The notes beneath the pieces are model-generated. The model made no database searches. It was not told the DNA's origin and was given only the letters and a program-made list of their open reading frames with translations. Below are positions 25,763-36,435 of a stretch of 64,000 nt of DNA, in pieces. Source of the stretch: an uncultured Polaribacter sp. (GTDB lineage: Bacteria; Bacteroidota; Bacteroidia; Flavobacteriales; Flavobacteriaceae). Where the stretch lies: positions 434,001-498,000 of the forward strand of contig CALSRX010000004.1 of NCBI GenBank assembly GCA_943788865.1, in the 5' to 3' direction. The position numbers and the translations under genes were made by a program. Within the stretch, counting starts at the first letter, position 1. Every line of letters starts with the position of its first letter.

Positions 25763-27103
25763 ATGGTAAAGAGGTTAGCGATTCTTGGAGGAGGAGAAAG
25801 TGGTGTAGGTACAGCCATTTTGGCAAAACAAAAAATGTATGAAGTTTTTGTTTCTGATAAAGGAGCAATTACAGAAAAATATAAAAAAGTTCTTTTACAT
25901 AATGAGATAGATTTTGAAGAAAATCAACACACAGAATCAAAAATTTTAAATGCTGATTTGGTGATGAAAAGCCCAGGGATCCCTGATAAAGTAGCGCTGA
26001 TTCAAAAATTGAATAAGCAGAATGTACCAGTGATTTCAGAAATAGAATTTGCATGTCAATTTACTGACGCAACTATTATTGGTATTACGGGTTCAAATGG
26101 AAAAACAACAACAACAATGTTAACACACCATGTTTTAAAGCATGCAGGTTTACATGTTGGAATTGCAGGAAATATTGGAGACAGTTTTGCGCAACAAGTT
26201 GCTGAGCAAGATTACGATTCTTATGTGTTAGAGTTGAGTAGTTATCAGTTAGACGGAATTGAAAAATTCAATTCACATATTGCAATAATTACCAACATAA
26301 CACCAGATCATTTAGATAGATATGAGTATGATTTTAATAAGTATATCGAATCAAAATTTAGAATAACAAAAAATCAAACAAAAGAAGACTATTTGATTTA
26401 TGATGCAGATGATGAAGCAATACATAAATGGTTAGAAAATAATAAAATACAAGCACAGCTTATTCCTTTTTCTATAGAAAGAGAATTAGAGTTTGGCGCT
26501 TTTTTAAAAGAAGATAAGATAATAACGAAAATTAATACAGAAGAATTTACTATGCCACTATCAAACCTAACATTACAAGGTAAACACAATGTAAAAAACG
26601 CGATGGCTTCGGCTATGGCAGCTCAATTATTGAAAGTAAGAAAGCAAACAATTAAAGAAAGCCTTTCAAACTTTGAAGGAGCAGAGCATCGTTTAGAAAA
26701 CGTGCAAAAAATAAGAGATGTACAATACATAAACGACTCTAAAGCAACCAATGTAAACGCAACCTTCTATGCATTAGAATGTATGGATAACCCAACAATT
26801 TGGATTGTTGGTGGTGTAGATAAAGGAAATGATTATCATGATCTATTGCCATTAGTAAGAGAAAAAGTAAAAGCAATTGTTTGTTTAGGAGTAGATAATA
26901 AAAAGATTATAGAAACTTTTGGAAACGTTGTTGATATTATTGTAGAAACAGCAGGGGCAGAAGAAGCAGTAAAAGTTTCGGCAAAACTAGCATCAAAAGG
27001 AGATACTGTTTTATTGTCTCCAGCTTGTGCAAGTTTTGATTTATTTGACAATTATGAAGATAGAGGAAGACAATTTAAAAAAGCAGTAAGAACAATTTTA
27101 TAA
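25763..27103 (+). CDS. murD: UDP-MurNAc-L-alanine:D-glutamate ligase MurD
   Basis: 446 residues, full length. It has an N-terminal Rossmann 'LAILGGGESGVGTAILAKQ', the ATP-binding 'GITGSNGKTTTTMLTHHVLKHAG' near residue 110, 'ITPDHLDRY', and the C-terminal 'NDSKATNVNATFYAL' and 'LSPACASFDLFDNYEDRGRQF' motifs that define MurD. It adds D-glutamate to UDP-MurNAc-L-Ala in the cytoplasm. It follows the inserted four-helix-bundle gene after 14 bases and precedes ftsW after 7 bases. Confidence 0.96.
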   Translation: MVKRLAILGGGESGVGTAILAKQKMYEVFVSDKGAITEKYKKVLLHNEIDFEENQHTESKILNADLVMKSPGIPDKVALIQKLNKQNVPVISEIEFACQFTDATIIGITGSNGKTTTTMLTHHVLKHAGLHVGIAGNIGDSFAQQVAEQDYDSYVLELSSYQLDGIEKFNSHIAIITNITPDHLDRYEYDFNKYIESKFRITKNQTKEDYLIYDADDEAIHKWLENNKIQAQLIPFSIERELEFGAFLKEDKIITKINTEEFTMPLSNLTLQGKHNVKNAMASAMAAQLLKVRKQTIKESLSNFEGAEHRLENVQKIRDVQYINDSKATNVNATFYALECMDNPTIWIVGGVDKGNDYHDLLPLVREKVKAIVCLGVDNKKIIETFGNVVDIIVETAGAEEAVKVSAKLASKGDTVLLSPACASFDLFDNYEDRGRQFKKAVRTIL

Positions 27104-27110
27104 ATTTTTA

Positions 27111-28301
27111 GTGATACACCTATTTAAACATATTAAAGGAGATAAAACCATTTGGTCTATTGTGGCAGTTTTGGCAATTTTTTCGTTTATGCCAGTATAT
27201 AGTGCAAGCACAAATTTGGTATATGTTGTAGGTTCTGGTTCTACATTTGGCTATTTGATAAAACACATGATTTTATTAATTATGGGCTTTGTAATTATTT
27301 ATGGAGTTCATAAAATTCCTTACAGATATTTTAGTGGAGGTTCTGTATTGATGTTGCCAATTGTTGTCTTATTGCTAATTTATACCTTATCTCAGGGCAC
27401 CACAATTGGAGGTGCAAATGCAAGCAGATGGATCCGCATTCCGTTTCTTGGCGTAGGCTTTCAAACTTCAACATTAGCAGGGTTAATTTTAATGGTGTAT
27501 GTAGCAAGGTATTTAGCAAGAAATAAAGAAAAGAAAATTGATTTTAAAGAAAGTCTATGGCAATTATGGTTGCCAGTTGCATGCATTTTAATTTTGATTT
27601 TACCGGCAAATTTTTCTACCACAGCAATCATTTTTTCAATGGTTATTTTGTTGGCTTTTATTGGTGGATATCCGATAAAATATATTGGTTTTATACTCGG
27701 ATTTGGGGCCGTTTTTCTTACACTCTTTATTTTAACAGCAAAAGCTTTTCCTGATGCAATGCCAAATCGTGTGGCTACTTGGGAAAGTAGAATAGAAAGT
27801 TTTTCAAAAAGTGATGGTGTAGAAGGATACCAAGTAAACAAAGCGAAGATTGCAATTGCTACGGGTGGATTAACAGGAAATGGCCCTGGAAAAAGTGTTC
27901 AGAAAAACTTTTTACCACAATCTTCATCAGATTTTATTTATGCAATTATTGTAGAAGAATATGGGTTAATTGGTGGGCTATCTGTAATATTCGTTTACTT
28001 TTTACTATTGTTTAGAATTATGATAGCAGCAAAAAAAGCCAATACAATTTTTGCTTCTCTGTTGGTAATAGGGGTCGGTTTGCCAATTATTTTTCAAGCC
28101 ATGATAAACATGGCCGTTGCAAGTAATTTATTTCCAGTTACAGGTCAAACGCTGCCATTAATTAGTAGCGGAGGAACCTCTATTTGGATGACTTGTTTTG
28201 CACTCGGTATGATATTAAGCGTAAGTGCATCCAAAGATGAAACTGAAGAAACAATATTAGATGATAATCCTTTAGATATTTTACATGAAGCAATCGATTA
28301 A
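27111..28301 (+). CDS. ftsW: Septal lipid II polymerase FtsW (SEDS family)
   Basis: 396 residues with ten predicted transmembrane helices. SEDS landmarks include '[26 protein letters not shown]', '[20 protein letters not shown]' and '[23 protein letters not shown]'. Translation starts at GTG 27111 ([16 protein letters not shown]), the position that matches family N-termini. It polymerises glycan strands at the division site together with the septal PBP encoded upstream. The 3' end overlaps murG by 17 bases, indicating coupled translation. Confidence 0.95.
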   Translation: MIHLFKHIKGDKTIWSIVAVLAIFSFMPVYSASTNLVYVVGSGSTFGYLIKHMILLIMGFVIIYGVHKIPYRYFSGGSVLMLPIVVLLLIYTLSQGTTIGGANASRWIRIPFLGVGFQTSTLAGLILMVYVARYLARNKEKKIDFKESLWQLWLPVACILILILPANFSTTAIIFSMVILLAFIGGYPIKYIGFILGFGAVFLTLFILTAKAFPDAMPNRVATWESRIESFSKSDGVEGYQVNKAKIAIATGGLTGNGPGKSVQKNFLPQSSSDFIYAIIVEEYGLIGGLSVIFVYFLLLFRIMIAAKKANTIFASLLVIGVGLPIIFQAMINMAVASNLFPVTGQTLPLISSGGTSIWMTCFALGMILSVSASKDETEETILDDNPLDILHEAID

Positions 28302-29379
28302 CATCATCATAAGTGGAGGAGGAACTGGCGGACATATTTATCCGGCGATTGCAATTGCGAACGAATTAAAGCTGCGGTATCCTGATGCTAAATTTTTGTT
28401 TGTGGGTGCAAAAGATAAAATGGAGATGGAAAAAGTTCCACAAGCTGGTTATGACATAAAAGGGTTGTGGATTTCTGGAATTCAAAGAAAATTGACTTTA
28501 AAAAATCTTTTGTTTCCTTTTAAATTGATAAGTAGCTTATGGAAAGCATCTAGAATTATCCGAAAGTTTAACCCAACTATTGCAATTGGAACAGGAGGTT
28601 TTGCAAGTGGACCAACATTAATGGTTGCAAATAGAAAAGGGATTCCGACATTAATTCAAGAACAAAATTCTTATCCAGGAATCACCAATAAATTATTGGG
28701 TAAAAAAGCAAAATTAATTTGTGTTGCGTATGATAATTTAGATCGATTTTTTCCAAAAGGGAAAATTATTAAAACAGGGAATCCTGTTCGTCAAGATTTA
28801 TTAAATAGTTATAATAAAACAGAAGAAGCAATCGATTTTTACGAGTTAAACGCAAGTAAAAAAACAATCTTAATTTTAGGTGGAAGTCTAGGATCAAGAA
28901 GAATAAATCAATTGATTGAAGAACAATTAGAGTTTTTTAAAAATCAAGAAGTGCAAATTATTTGGCAATGTGGTAAAATCTATATAGATCAATATCAAGA
29001 ATACAATCAAAAAGAAAATGTACAAGTACATGCATTTTTAAACAGAATGGATTTAGCCTATGCAGCTGCAGATGTTATTATTTCTAGAGCAGGAGCAAGT
29101 TCTGTTTCAGAATTGTGTATTGTTGGTAAGCCAACCATTTTTATACCGTCGCCGAATGTAGCAGAAGATCACCAAACAAAAAATGCAAAAGCGATTGCAG
29201 ATAAACACGGAGCAATTTTGCTAAAAGAAAGCGAGTTAGATACTTTTTCTATTGTTTTTGAAACATTGATGAAAGACAAAGGAAAACAACAAAGTTTAAG
29301 TGAAAACATAAACGAATTGGCTTTGCCAAACGCAACAAGTCACATTGTTAATGAAATAGAAAAAATATTAAAACTGTGA
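28285..29379 (+). CDS. murG: UDP-GlcNAc:undecaprenyl-PP-MurNAc-pentapeptide GlcNAc transferase MurG
   Basis: 364 residues of GT-B fold. It has the N-terminal '[20 protein letters not shown]' loop, 'ISGIQRK', '[14 protein letters not shown]', '[17 protein letters not shown]', then the donor-binding '[16 protein letters not shown]' and '[25 protein letters not shown]'. It makes lipid II from lipid I on the inner face of the membrane. It overlaps ftsW upstream by 17 bases and murC downstream by 4 bases (GTGA). Confidence 0.96.
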   Translation: MKQSINIIISGGGTGGHIYPAIAIANELKLRYPDAKFLFVGAKDKMEMEKVPQAGYDIKGLWISGIQRKLTLKNLLFPFKLISSLWKASRIIRKFNPTIAIGTGGFASGPTLMVANRKGIPTLIQEQNSYPGITNKLLGKKAKLICVAYDNLDRFFPKGKIIKTGNPVRQDLLNSYNKTEEAIDFYELNASKKTILILGGSLGSRRINQLIEEQLEFFKNQEVQIIWQCGKIYIDQYQEYNQKENVQVHAFLNRMDLAYAAADVIISRAGASSVSELCIVGKPTIFIPSPNVAEDHQTKNAKAIADKHGAILLKESELDTFSIVFETLMKDKGKQQSLSENINELALPNATSHIVNEIEKILKL

Positions 29380-30722
29380 ATTTAAAAACAATACATAATG
29401 TTTATTTTATTGGTATCGGAGGCATCGGTATGAGCGCACTTGCTCGTTATTTTAAAGCAAATGGTAAAAACGTTGCCGGCTATGATAAAACAGAAACAAA
29501 CATTACAATTGGTTTAGAAAAATTAGGAGTTGCAGTGCATTTTGATGATGCTATAGATAGTATTCCTAAAGAATTTCTGTCTCAAAAAGAAACAGTGATA
29601 ATTTATACCCCGGCAATTCCAAAAAATCATATAGAATACAATTATTTAAAAGACAACAATTTTACTCTTTTAAAAAGAGCTGAAGTTTTGGGTAAAATAA
29701 CGGAACATACTTTTTGCCTTGCAGTTGCTGGAACTCATGGTAAAACAACAACTTCGTCAATTTTAGGGCATATCATGAAACCAATTAATGCCACGTCTTT
29801 TTTAGGGGGAATTGCAGAGAATTATAATTCAAATTTAATCCTAGGAGAGGATAAAATTTCTGTGGTAGAAGCAGATGAGTTTGATCGTTCTTTTTTACAA
29901 TTGTCACCAAATATTGCATGTATTACATCAATGGATGCTGATCATCTAGATATTTATGGTGAGCACAAAGAATTGATTAAATCATTCAATGATTTTTCTA
30001 AAAAAGTTTCAGATACATTAATTGTTGCAAAAGGATTGCCAATAGATGGATTGACGTATGCAATTGATGAAGAAGCAGATTACAAAGCTTTTAACCTTCA
30101 TATAGAAAGCGGTAAATACATTTTTGATGTAAAAACACCGAACGATATAATTACAAATATTGAGTTTTATTTACCAGGAAAACACAATGTAATGAATGCA
30201 TTAGCTGCTTTGGCAATTGCAAATGAATACGGAATTTCATTAGAGTTAATTAAAGAACAATTAAAAACTTTTAAAGGTGTTCAACGCAGATTTTCATATA
30301 AGATTAATACACCAGAATTGGTCTTGATAGATGATTATGCACATCATCCAACAGAAATAAAAGCAGTAGAAAATTCGGTTAGAGAAATGTATCCAGATGA
30401 AAAAGTATTGGCAGTTTTTCAACCACATTTATTTAGTAGAACTAGAGATTTTGTAGATGATTTTGCAGCTGAACTTTCAAAATTTGATGAATTGTTATTG
30501 TTAGATATTTATCCAGCTAGAGAGTTGCCAATTGAAGGTGTAAATTCTAGTTGGCTGTTGAATAAAATCAACTCGAAAAACAAAAAATTAATCACAAAAG
30601 AAAATGTGATTAATGAGGTTAAAAAATCATCAGCGAAAATCATAGTTATGATTGGTGCAGGAGATATTGGCGCGTTGATAAATGATGTTGTAAAAGAATT
30701 AAAACACAAAGAATTAAGGTAA
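29376..30722 (+). CDS. murC: UDP-N-acetylmuramate:L-alanine ligase MurC
   Basis: 448 residues. It has an N-terminal '[21 protein letters not shown]' Rossmann motif, the ATP-binding '[19 protein letters not shown]' near residue 115, '[10 protein letters not shown]', '[11 protein letters not shown]' and '[15 protein letters not shown]', all MurC hallmarks. It starts at GTG 29376, overlapping the murG stop (GTGA). It attaches L-alanine to UDP-MurNAc, the first step of stem-peptide assembly. murF and ddl are not in this cluster and must lie elsewhere. Confidence 0.96.
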   Translation: MNLKTIHNVYFIGIGGIGMSALARYFKANGKNVAGYDKTETNITIGLEKLGVAVHFDDAIDSIPKEFLSQKETVIIYTPAIPKNHIEYNYLKDNNFTLLKRAEVLGKITEHTFCLAVAGTHGKTTTSSILGHIMKPINATSFLGGIAENYNSNLILGEDKISVVEADEFDRSFLQLSPNIACITSMDADHLDIYGEHKELIKSFNDFSKKVSDTLIVAKGLPIDGLTYAIDEEADYKAFNLHIESGKYIFDVKTPNDIITNIEFYLPGKHNVMNALAALAIANEYGISLELIKEQLKTFKGVQRRFSYKINTPELVLIDDYAHHPTEIKAVENSVREMYPDEKVLAVFQPHLFSRTRDFVDDFAAELSKFDELLLLDIYPARELPIEGVNSSWLLNKINSKNKKLITKENVINEVKKSSAKIIVMIGAGDIGALINDVVKELKHKELR

Positions 30723-31442
30723 GTGAAAAAAGCAGCTACATATCTATTTTTTATACTATTAATAGCGTCTTTGACTTTTTTATATAGTTTTTCTTCAATA
30801 AAAAATTATAAGAAGAAAATTAAAAAAGTAGCCATAGAATTTGTTGCGGGAGACAATGATTTTTTAACACAAGAAATGGTTAATAAATTGTTAATACAAA
30901 ATAGCGGAGATATTAAAAAACAACCAAAATCTGTTATAGATTTACAAGGTTTAGAGCATGATGTCCTTTCAAATCCATATATAGAAAGTGCAACGGTTTT
31001 TTTTACAATAGATGGGGTTTTAAAAACAATAGTAAAACAGCGAACACCAATTGCTAGAATTAGTACTGCTAATTCTTCTTACTATATTGATAAACATGGA
31101 TTTAAAGTTCCTTTATCAGAGAATTATTCTGCAAGAGTAATGTTGATAACAGGAAACATAAATGAAGAAAATTTACAGGAATTTACAAGGTTTGTGAATT
31201 TAATTTTAGCTGATGATTTTTTGAAAAAAGAAATTATTGGCATACATAAAACGCAGAATAACGAATTTGTTTTAAGCGTTAGAAGTGGTCAATATAAAAT
31301 TGAATTTGGTTCTTTAGAAGAAATCAATGTGAAATTTAAAAAATTAAAGGCCTTTTATAATAAAGCATTTGTTGATAAAACAATTGAGCAGTACAAAACA
31401 ATAAATTTAAAATATCACAACCAAGTTGTGTGCGCAAAATAA
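30723..31442 (+). CDS. ftsQ: Cell division protein FtsQ
   Basis: 239 residues. A short cytoplasmic N-terminus is followed by one transmembrane helix (about 5-22, TYLFFILLIASLTFLYSF), then a POTRA-like periplasmic domain that includes 'PKSVIDLQGLEHDVLSNPYIESATVFFTIDGVLKTIVKQRTPIARI' and 'YYIDKHGFKVPLSE'. It starts at GTG 30723 directly after the murC stop. FtsQ, with FtsL and FtsB, links early and late divisome proteins. Sequence conservation is low in the family, but position before ftsA and topology make the call firm. Confidence 0.92.
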   Translation: MKKAATYLFFILLIASLTFLYSFSSIKNYKKKIKKVAIEFVAGDNDFLTQEMVNKLLIQNSGDIKKQPKSVIDLQGLEHDVLSNPYIESATVFFTIDGVLKTIVKQRTPIARISTANSSYYIDKHGFKVPLSENYSARVMLITGNINEENLQEFTRFVNLILADDFLKKEIIGIHKTQNNEFVLSVRSGQYKIEFGSLEEINVKFKKLKAFYNKAFVDKTIEQYKTINLKYHNQVVCAK

Positions 31443-31448
31443 AACAAG

Positions 31449-32774
31449 ATGGAAAACAGTAAAATAGCAGTAGGTCTTGATATTGGTACAACCAAAATTG
31501 TTGCCATGATTGGTAAAAAAAACGAATACAATAAATTAGAAATTTTAGGTATTGGTAAAGCTAAAAGTTTGGGTGTAAAAAGAGGTGTTGTTAGCAATAT
31601 AACGCAAACAATTCAATCTATTCAACAGGCTGTAGAAGAAGCAGAAAGTGTATCTGGGCATAAGATAGAAGATGTAGTTGTTGGTATTGCAGGGCAGCAT
31701 ATTAGAAGTTTACATCACAGTGATTATATTACAAGAAACAATGCAGATGAGGTAATTGATGAAGACGATATTGATAATTTGGTAAACCAAGTTCATAAAT
31801 TAGTGATGCTTCCTGGTGAAGAAATAATTCATGTGTTGCCACAAGAATTTAAAGTTGATAGCCAAGGAGAAATCAAAGAACCAATCGGAATGTATGGAGG
31901 TAGATTAGAGGCTAATTTTCATGTAGTTGTTGGTCAAGTTTCATCCATAAGAAATATTGGTCGTTGCGTAAAAAGTGCAGGGCTAGATTTAGCAGATATT
32001 ACTTTAGAGCCTTTAGCATCTGCTTCGGCAGTGTTAAGTCAAGAAGAAAAAGAAGCAGGAGTTGCTTTGATTGATATAGGAGGAGGAACAACAGATTTGG
32101 CCATTTTTAAAGACGGAATTATTCGTCACACAGCTGTAATCCCTTTCGGAGGAAATGTAATTACAGAAGACATCAAAGAAGGGTGTTCTATCATAGAAAA
32201 ACAAGCTGAATTATTAAAAATTAAGTTTGGATCTGCTTGGCCAGGTGAAAACAAGGAAACAGAAATTGTTTCTATTCCTGGTTTAAGAGGCAGAGAACCT
32301 AAAGAAATTACGTTAAAGAATTTATCGAAGATTATCCATGCTAGAGTTCAAGAAATTATTGAGCATGTGTATTTAGAAATAAAAAATTACGGACATGAAA
32401 CAGTAAAAGGAAAACTAATTGCTGGAATTGTCTTAACAGGAGGAGGAGCACAGTTAAAACATTTAAGACAGTTGGTAGAATATATAACTGGTATGGATGC
32501 TAGAATTGGATATCCAAATGAACATTTAGCGGGCGATTCTGATGACTCATTATCAAGTCCATCTTTTGCAACCGCAGTAGGTTTGTTAATGGAAGGGTTA
32601 GAAAAAGAAGGAAAAGGGTTTGTAGCTGAAAAACCTGAAGAAGAAGAAACAGTTTCTATTCAAGAAGAAGTTACAGACGAGAAAAAAGAAGAAGAAAAAC
32701 CAGTTGAAAAAAGAAAATCGTTTTTCGACAAGTTTACAGAGCGTTTTAAAGAATTTTTAGACAACGCAGAATAA
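31449..32774 (+). CDS. ftsA: Cell division protein FtsA
   Basis: 441 residues of the actin/Hsp70 fold. It has phosphate-1 'VGLDIGTTKIVAMIG' near residue 8, phosphate-2 'GVALIDIGGGTTDLAIF' and adenosine 'AGIVLTGGGAQLKHL'. A glutamate/lysine-rich linker (EKPEEEETVSIQEEV region) precedes a C-terminal amphipathic helix (SFFDKFTERFKEFL), the membrane-targeting sequence. FtsA anchors FtsZ filaments to the inner membrane. It is 44 bases upstream of ftsZ on the same transcript. Confidence 0.96.
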   Translation: MENSKIAVGLDIGTTKIVAMIGKKNEYNKLEILGIGKAKSLGVKRGVVSNITQTIQSIQQAVEEAESVSGHKIEDVVVGIAGQHIRSLHHSDYITRNNADEVIDEDDIDNLVNQVHKLVMLPGEEIIHVLPQEFKVDSQGEIKEPIGMYGGRLEANFHVVVGQVSSIRNIGRCVKSAGLDLADITLEPLASASAVLSQEEKEAGVALIDIGGGTTDLAIFKDGIIRHTAVIPFGGNVITEDIKEGCSIIEKQAELLKIKFGSAWPGENKETEIVSIPGLRGREPKEITLKNLSKIIHARVQEIIEHVYLEIKNYGHETVKGKLIAGIVLTGGGAQLKHLRQLVEYITGMDARIGYPNEHLAGDSDDSLSSPSFATAVGLLMEGLEKEGKGFVAEKPEEEETVSIQEEVTDEKKEEEKPVEKRKSFFDKFTERFKEFLDNAE

Positions 32775-32818
32775 AGAATTAAAAGAATATATAAACCTAT
32801 AAAAATAGAAAAGTTATT

Positions 32819-34723
32819 ATGAGCGAAGAATTCAATAACATTTTATTTGAAATGCCAAAATCACAATCCAATGCTATTAAAGTAATTGGTGTAGGTGGTG
32901 GAGGAAGCAATGCTGTAAACTATATGTTTCAGCAAAATATTAAAGGCGTAGATTTTGTTATCTGTAATACAGATGCACAAGCTTTAGAAAATAGTGCCAT
33001 CCCTAACAAAATCCAATTGGGGGCCGATTTAACATCTGGTTTAGGTGCTGGAGCAAATCCAGAAATTGGAGAACAAGCTGCTCAAGAAAGTTTGGTAGAA
33101 ATTCAGCAAATGTTAAGTTCTCAAACCAAAATGGTTTTTATAACTGCCGGAATGGGTGGTGGAACAGGAACAGGTGCTGCACCTATTATTGCTAAAATAG
33201 CCAAAGACATGGATATTTTAACGGTAGGTATTGTTACCATGCCTTTTCAATTTGAAGGAAGAATGCGCTCAAATCAAGCTCAAATTGGAATAGATACCTT
33301 AAGAGATAATGTAGATTCTTTAATCGTAATTAATAACAATAAACTAAGAGAGGTTTATGGTAACTTAGGTTTTAAAGCTGGCTTTTCTAAAGCAGATGAA
33401 GTATTGTCTACAGCTGCAAGAGGAATTGCAGAGGTAATTACACACCATTACAAACAAAATATTGATTTGCATGATGCTAAAACAGTACTGTCTAATAGCG
33501 GAACTGCTATTATGGGATCAGCAAAAGAATCAGGAGTAAATAGAGGAAAAAATGCAATTATAAAAGCATTAGATTCACCATTGTTAAATGACAATAAAAT
33601 TACGGGTGCTAAGAATGTACTGTTGTTAATTGTTTCTGGTGTTGATGAAGTTACTTTAGATGAAATTGGTGAGATAAATGATTATATTCAGATAGAAGCA
33701 GGTTATGAAGCTAATATTATTATGGGTATTGGTGAAGATGAATCTTTAGGTGATGCAATTTCTGTAACTATTGTAGCAACCGGTTTTGCTGTAGATCAAC
33801 AAAGTTCAATTACAAATACAGAAGTTAAAAAAATTATACATACACTAGAGGATGAGCAAAAAGCAACCTATGATTTTTCTGAAAAAACAATAACAAAATC
33901 TAGTGAGTTAGATGCTCCGTTAAGTAGCAAGCCTGAAGCTAAAATTATACATGTTTTAGAAGATGAAGTTGAAGAAGATCCAACAGGATTAATTCCAACA
34001 ACAGAGTTTATCAATAATATTGAGGTGGTTTATGATGAAATAGAAATAGAAACTGTTTCTGATGATGATTTTATCATTACAAATGCAAATCCAATTGTAG
34101 AAGAAGTAGAAGAGGAAGAATTTGCTCCGATTCAAATGGAAACCTTGTTTGATTTGCCACTAAATAGTTATGAAGAAATTAAGCCAGAAACAAACGAAGT
34201 TCGTTTTGATTTATCTATTGATGATGTCAACGAAATTGAAGTAAAGGACGCAACAGAAATTGTAGCTGATACAAATGAAATTATTGAGAAAAGATATGTA
34301 TTAGAAGACTTTAACGCAACACCTACAATTGCAAAGAGCTCTCATCCAAATCAGCAAAATCAAACTGTTGTAGAAGAAGATGAAGAGTTGGCTTTTGTGG
34401 TTAAAACAAAACCAGCAATAGAAGTTGATGATATTGAAACTATTTCTGAAGAAATTTCACCTTTAAGTTTAACAATTTCTGAGTTAGAAAAAACGGCAGA
34501 ATTACGTCGTCAAAAAATGAAAGGATTCAATTATAAATTTACAGATCAAGTAAATAAAAATATTGATGAAATAGAAAAACAACCAGCCTACAAAAGATTG
34601 GGAGTAAATTTAGATGAAGTAAATTCCGATTTAAGCAAATCGAAAACAACATTAAGTACTGATGCTAATGATGATGTGCAATTGCGATCTAACAATTCAT
34701 TTTTACATGATAATGTAGATTAA
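32819..34723 (+). CDS. ftsZ: Cell division protein FtsZ with a long acidic C-terminal region
   Basis: 634 residues, far longer than E. coli FtsZ (383). The tubulin-like GTPase core occupies about 15-325, with the T4 signature GGGTGTG at residues 113-119 and '[11 protein letters not shown]'. The remaining 300 residues are an acidic, low-complexity linker (many Glu/Asp, for example [11 protein letters not shown]) with a more ordered C-terminal part ([26 protein letters not shown]). Long FtsZ tails are usual in Bacteroidota. It forms the Z-ring. The gene ends the dcw cluster and is followed by a terminator. Confidence 0.97.
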   Translation: MSEEFNNILFEMPKSQSNAIKVIGVGGGGSNAVNYMFQQNIKGVDFVICNTDAQALENSAIPNKIQLGADLTSGLGAGANPEIGEQAAQESLVEIQQMLSSQTKMVFITAGMGGGTGTGAAPIIAKIAKDMDILTVGIVTMPFQFEGRMRSNQAQIGIDTLRDNVDSLIVINNNKLREVYGNLGFKAGFSKADEVLSTAARGIAEVITHHYKQNIDLHDAKTVLSNSGTAIMGSAKESGVNRGKNAIIKALDSPLLNDNKITGAKNVLLLIVSGVDEVTLDEIGEINDYIQIEAGYEANIIMGIGEDESLGDAISVTIVATGFAVDQQSSITNTEVKKIIHTLEDEQKATYDFSEKTITKSSELDAPLSSKPEAKIIHVLEDEVEEDPTGLIPTTEFINNIEVVYDEIEIETVSDDDFIITNANPIVEEVEEEEFAPIQMETLFDLPLNSYEEIKPETNEVRFDLSIDDVNEIEVKDATEIVADTNEIIEKRYVLEDFNATPTIAKSSHPNQQNQTVVEEDEELAFVVKTKPAIEVDDIETISEEISPLSLTISELEKTAELRRQKMKGFNYKFTDQVNKNIDEIEKQPAYKRLGVNLDEVNSDLSKSKTTLSTDANDDVQLRSNNSFLHDNVD

Positions 34724-34752
34724 CAATTTTTAAAAAAATAGTCAGATATTAT

Positions 34753-34783
34753 AAAATTCCTAAGAGATTAGGAATTTTTTTTA
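34753..34783 (+). terminator. Terminator at the end of the dcw cluster
   Basis: The perfect stem AAAATTCCTAA / TTAGGAATTTT has a four-base loop and is followed by a T run, 30 bases after the ftsZ stop. Confidence 0.88.
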
Positions 34784-34786
34784 TCC

Positions 34787-34794
34787 CTATATTT
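34787..34794 (+). promoter_or_regulatory. -7 promoter box for yqeY
   Basis: TATATTTG fits TAnnTTTG, 20 bases before the yqeY ATG at 34815 and directly after the ftsZ terminator. Confidence 0.55.
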
Positions 34795-34814
34795 GCAATT
34801 ATAAAAGAGAAAAG

Positions 34815-35264
34815 ATGAGTTTAGAAAAATTAGTCATGGAGCAAATGAAAGCAGCGATGAAATCGAAAGATACCGTTGCTTTGCAAGCTTTAAGAGCAGT
34901 AAAATCGGCTATATTATTAGCGAAAACAGAAAATGGAGCGGCAAGTGAATTGCCAGAAGACATGGAATTGAAAATTTTACAAAAACAAGTAAAACAACGT
35001 AAAGACAGTGCTGCAATTTTTTTAGAACAAGGAAGAGAAGATTTGGCTAAGCCAGAATTAGCAGAAGCAGCAATCATTGAGCAATTTTTGCCAGAAGCAT
35101 TGTCTGATGAGGAAGTAGAAAAAGTTGTACTCGCTGCAATTCAAAAAACAGGTGCAAGTGGAATGAAAGATATGGGAAAAGTAATGGGAATAGTTTCTAA
35201 AGAACTGGCTGGACAAGCTGACGGAAAAACGATTTCTACTTTAGTGAAAAAGAATTTAATATAA
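34815..35264 (+). CDS. GatB/YqeY domain protein
   Basis: 149 residues made almost entirely of the YqeY domain, the tRNA-binding tail module of GatB without the amidotransferase. Typical features are 'LEKLVMEQMKAAMKSKDTVALQALRAVKSAI', 'ILQKQVKQRKDSAAIFLEQGREDLA', 'IIEQFLPEALSDEEVEKVV' and 'GASGMKDMGKVMGIVSKELAGQADGKTIS'. The free-standing protein's function is unknown; a link to aminoacyl-tRNA handling is suggested by the domain only. A tRNA-Arg gene starts 15 bases after its stop and may be cotranscribed. Confidence 0.9.
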   Translation: MSLEKLVMEQMKAAMKSKDTVALQALRAVKSAILLAKTENGAASELPEDMELKILQKQVKQRKDSAAIFLEQGREDLAKPELAEAAIIEQFLPEALSDEEVEKVVLAAIQKTGASGMKDMGKVMGIVSKELAGQADGKTISTLVKKNLI

Positions 35265-35278
35265 GTGTAATTTTAAAA

Positions 35279-35352
35279 GGCTCCGTAGTTCAACTGAATA
35301 GAATATCAGATTTCGGCTCTGAGGGTTGCAGGTTTGAATCCTGCCGGAGTCA
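35279..35352 (+). tRNA. tRNA-Arg (anticodon TCG)
   Basis: 74 bases fold into a cloverleaf. The acceptor GGCTCCG pairs with CGGAGTC (one G-T wobble), the anticodon arm is TCAGA-loop-TCTGA with loop TTTCGGC (anticodon TCG, codon CGA), and the T-arm GCAGG/CCTGC closes loop TTTGAAT. The discriminator base is A. The 3' CCA is not encoded. A strong terminator follows at once. Confidence 0.9.
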
Positions 35353-35354
35353 CA

Positions 35355-35386
35355 AAAAAAGCAAGTAAAATTTTACTTGCTTTTTT
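35355..35386 (+). terminator. Terminator after tRNA-Arg
   Basis: A perfect long stem (AAGCAAGTAAAA / TTTTACTTGCTT) with flanking A and T runs lies 3 bases after the tRNA. It could act in both directions, also ending the ChaN-like gene. Confidence 0.88.
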
Positions 35387-35405
35387 AATTTAACCATAAA
35401 GGAGA

Positions 35406-36290
35406 CTACCTCTTCGTTTGTGTCATATTATCTGCAACTACAATAGTATAATTAGAAATCGTAGCTTTTTCTTCATCGGTCATTTTATCCCATTCAGATT
35501 GCATCACTGTTGTTACTGATGTTATTTTTAATCCTGGTTTAATTTTGTTAATCCACCAGATAATTCCTTGATTGTAATTTGAGTGATAAGAGCCTTCAAA
35601 ATGAAATAATAAATCTCCTTCATTAAAATTCTTTAAAGAAAAATATGCCATTGTTGCATCTTTTGCCGCTTGAGCTGTTTGAATATTTAGCATGTTTGGT
35701 GGAACATGACCACCCATTTTACTAGCCATTTCTGCATAGGCTTTTACTGTTGGGTCAAAAAACTTTTCTAAATCTGGACCTATCATTGCTAGAGCTTGCG
35801 GACTTAACTCTTTCAAAGCTGCGATTCCTTTTTTATTAATCATTGCGGCATATCTTCTAGGAATATTTGTGGCAATAAAACGCAATTTCTTTTCTTTAGC
35901 AAATTCAACCAAAGGTTTGTAGTCTGTTTGATAGTTACCCCATAATTGAGTAATTTCTGGCAGCATTTTTTTCTCATCATAAAATCCTGCTAAATATTCA
36001 TCAAGTACTAATTGGTTTCCGTTTTCAAACATTTCTGCACCAAAAAACAAGTTTTCTCCTTTTTTCTCGTAAAAACTTTTAGCCATTTCTATTTGTAGCC
36101 AATGCGAAATCGGATTTGTATGATATTCACCAAAAAAGACCATGTCACTATCTGCTAGGTCTCTAATCATTTTGTTGTATTTCGTAATTTTTCCTTTTTG
36201 ATTGAATAGTTGATAGGCTGGCTTGTCTTGAGAAAAAGATACACTTATAAAAGTAATAAGAAAAAACCCTGTTGCTAATATTCGCTTCAT
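35406..36290 (-). CDS. ChaN-family haem/iron-regulated protein (secreted)
   Basis: 294 residues from ATG 36290 (MKRILATGFF); an in-frame ATG 4 codons upstream is possible. A type I signal peptide covers about the first 20 residues (cleavage after SVSFS). The predicted mature protein starts with Gln rather than a lipobox Cys, so unlike Campylobacter ChaN it is probably soluble or periplasmic. The family core is clear: 'DSDMVFFGEYHTNPISHWLQ' (paired His/Glu near the haem site), 'GAEMFENGNQLVLDEYL', 'FIATNIPRRYAAMINKKG' and 'FHFEGSYHSNYNQGIIWWI'. Members bind haem or act in metal handling. It is monocistronic between tRNA-Arg and the CBS gene. Confidence 0.85.
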   Translation of the reverse strand: MKRILATGFFLITFISVSFSQDKPAYQLFNQKGKITKYNKMIRDLADSDMVFFGEYHTNPISHWLQIEMAKSFYEKKGENLFFGAEMFENGNQLVLDEYLAGFYDEKKMLPEITQLWGNYQTDYKPLVEFAKEKKLRFIATNIPRRYAAMINKKGIAALKELSPQALAMIGPDLEKFFDPTVKAYAEMASKMGGHVPPNMLNIQTAQAAKDATMAYFSLKNFNEGDLLFHFEGSYHSNYNQGIIWWINKIKPGLKITSVTTVMQSEWDKMTDEEKATISNYTIVVADNMTQTKR

Positions 36291-36435
36291 ACAATAATTC
36301 ATTTAAGATTGGTGGTTGTTTTTGTTAAATTAAGTCGAAATGTAATAAAATTTAAAAGAAATAGAGTGATTTTTGTCATAATACTACTGTTTTTTTAGTG
36401 CGAAATTAGTCCTAGAATTTTAAACGATTATCAAG

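Noticed and set aside
27461..27841. 126-codon open frame on the minus strand within ftsW
   Set aside because: It is antisense to a clearly conserved gene, has no family features and no promoter; such frames are common opposite AT-rich membrane-protein genes.
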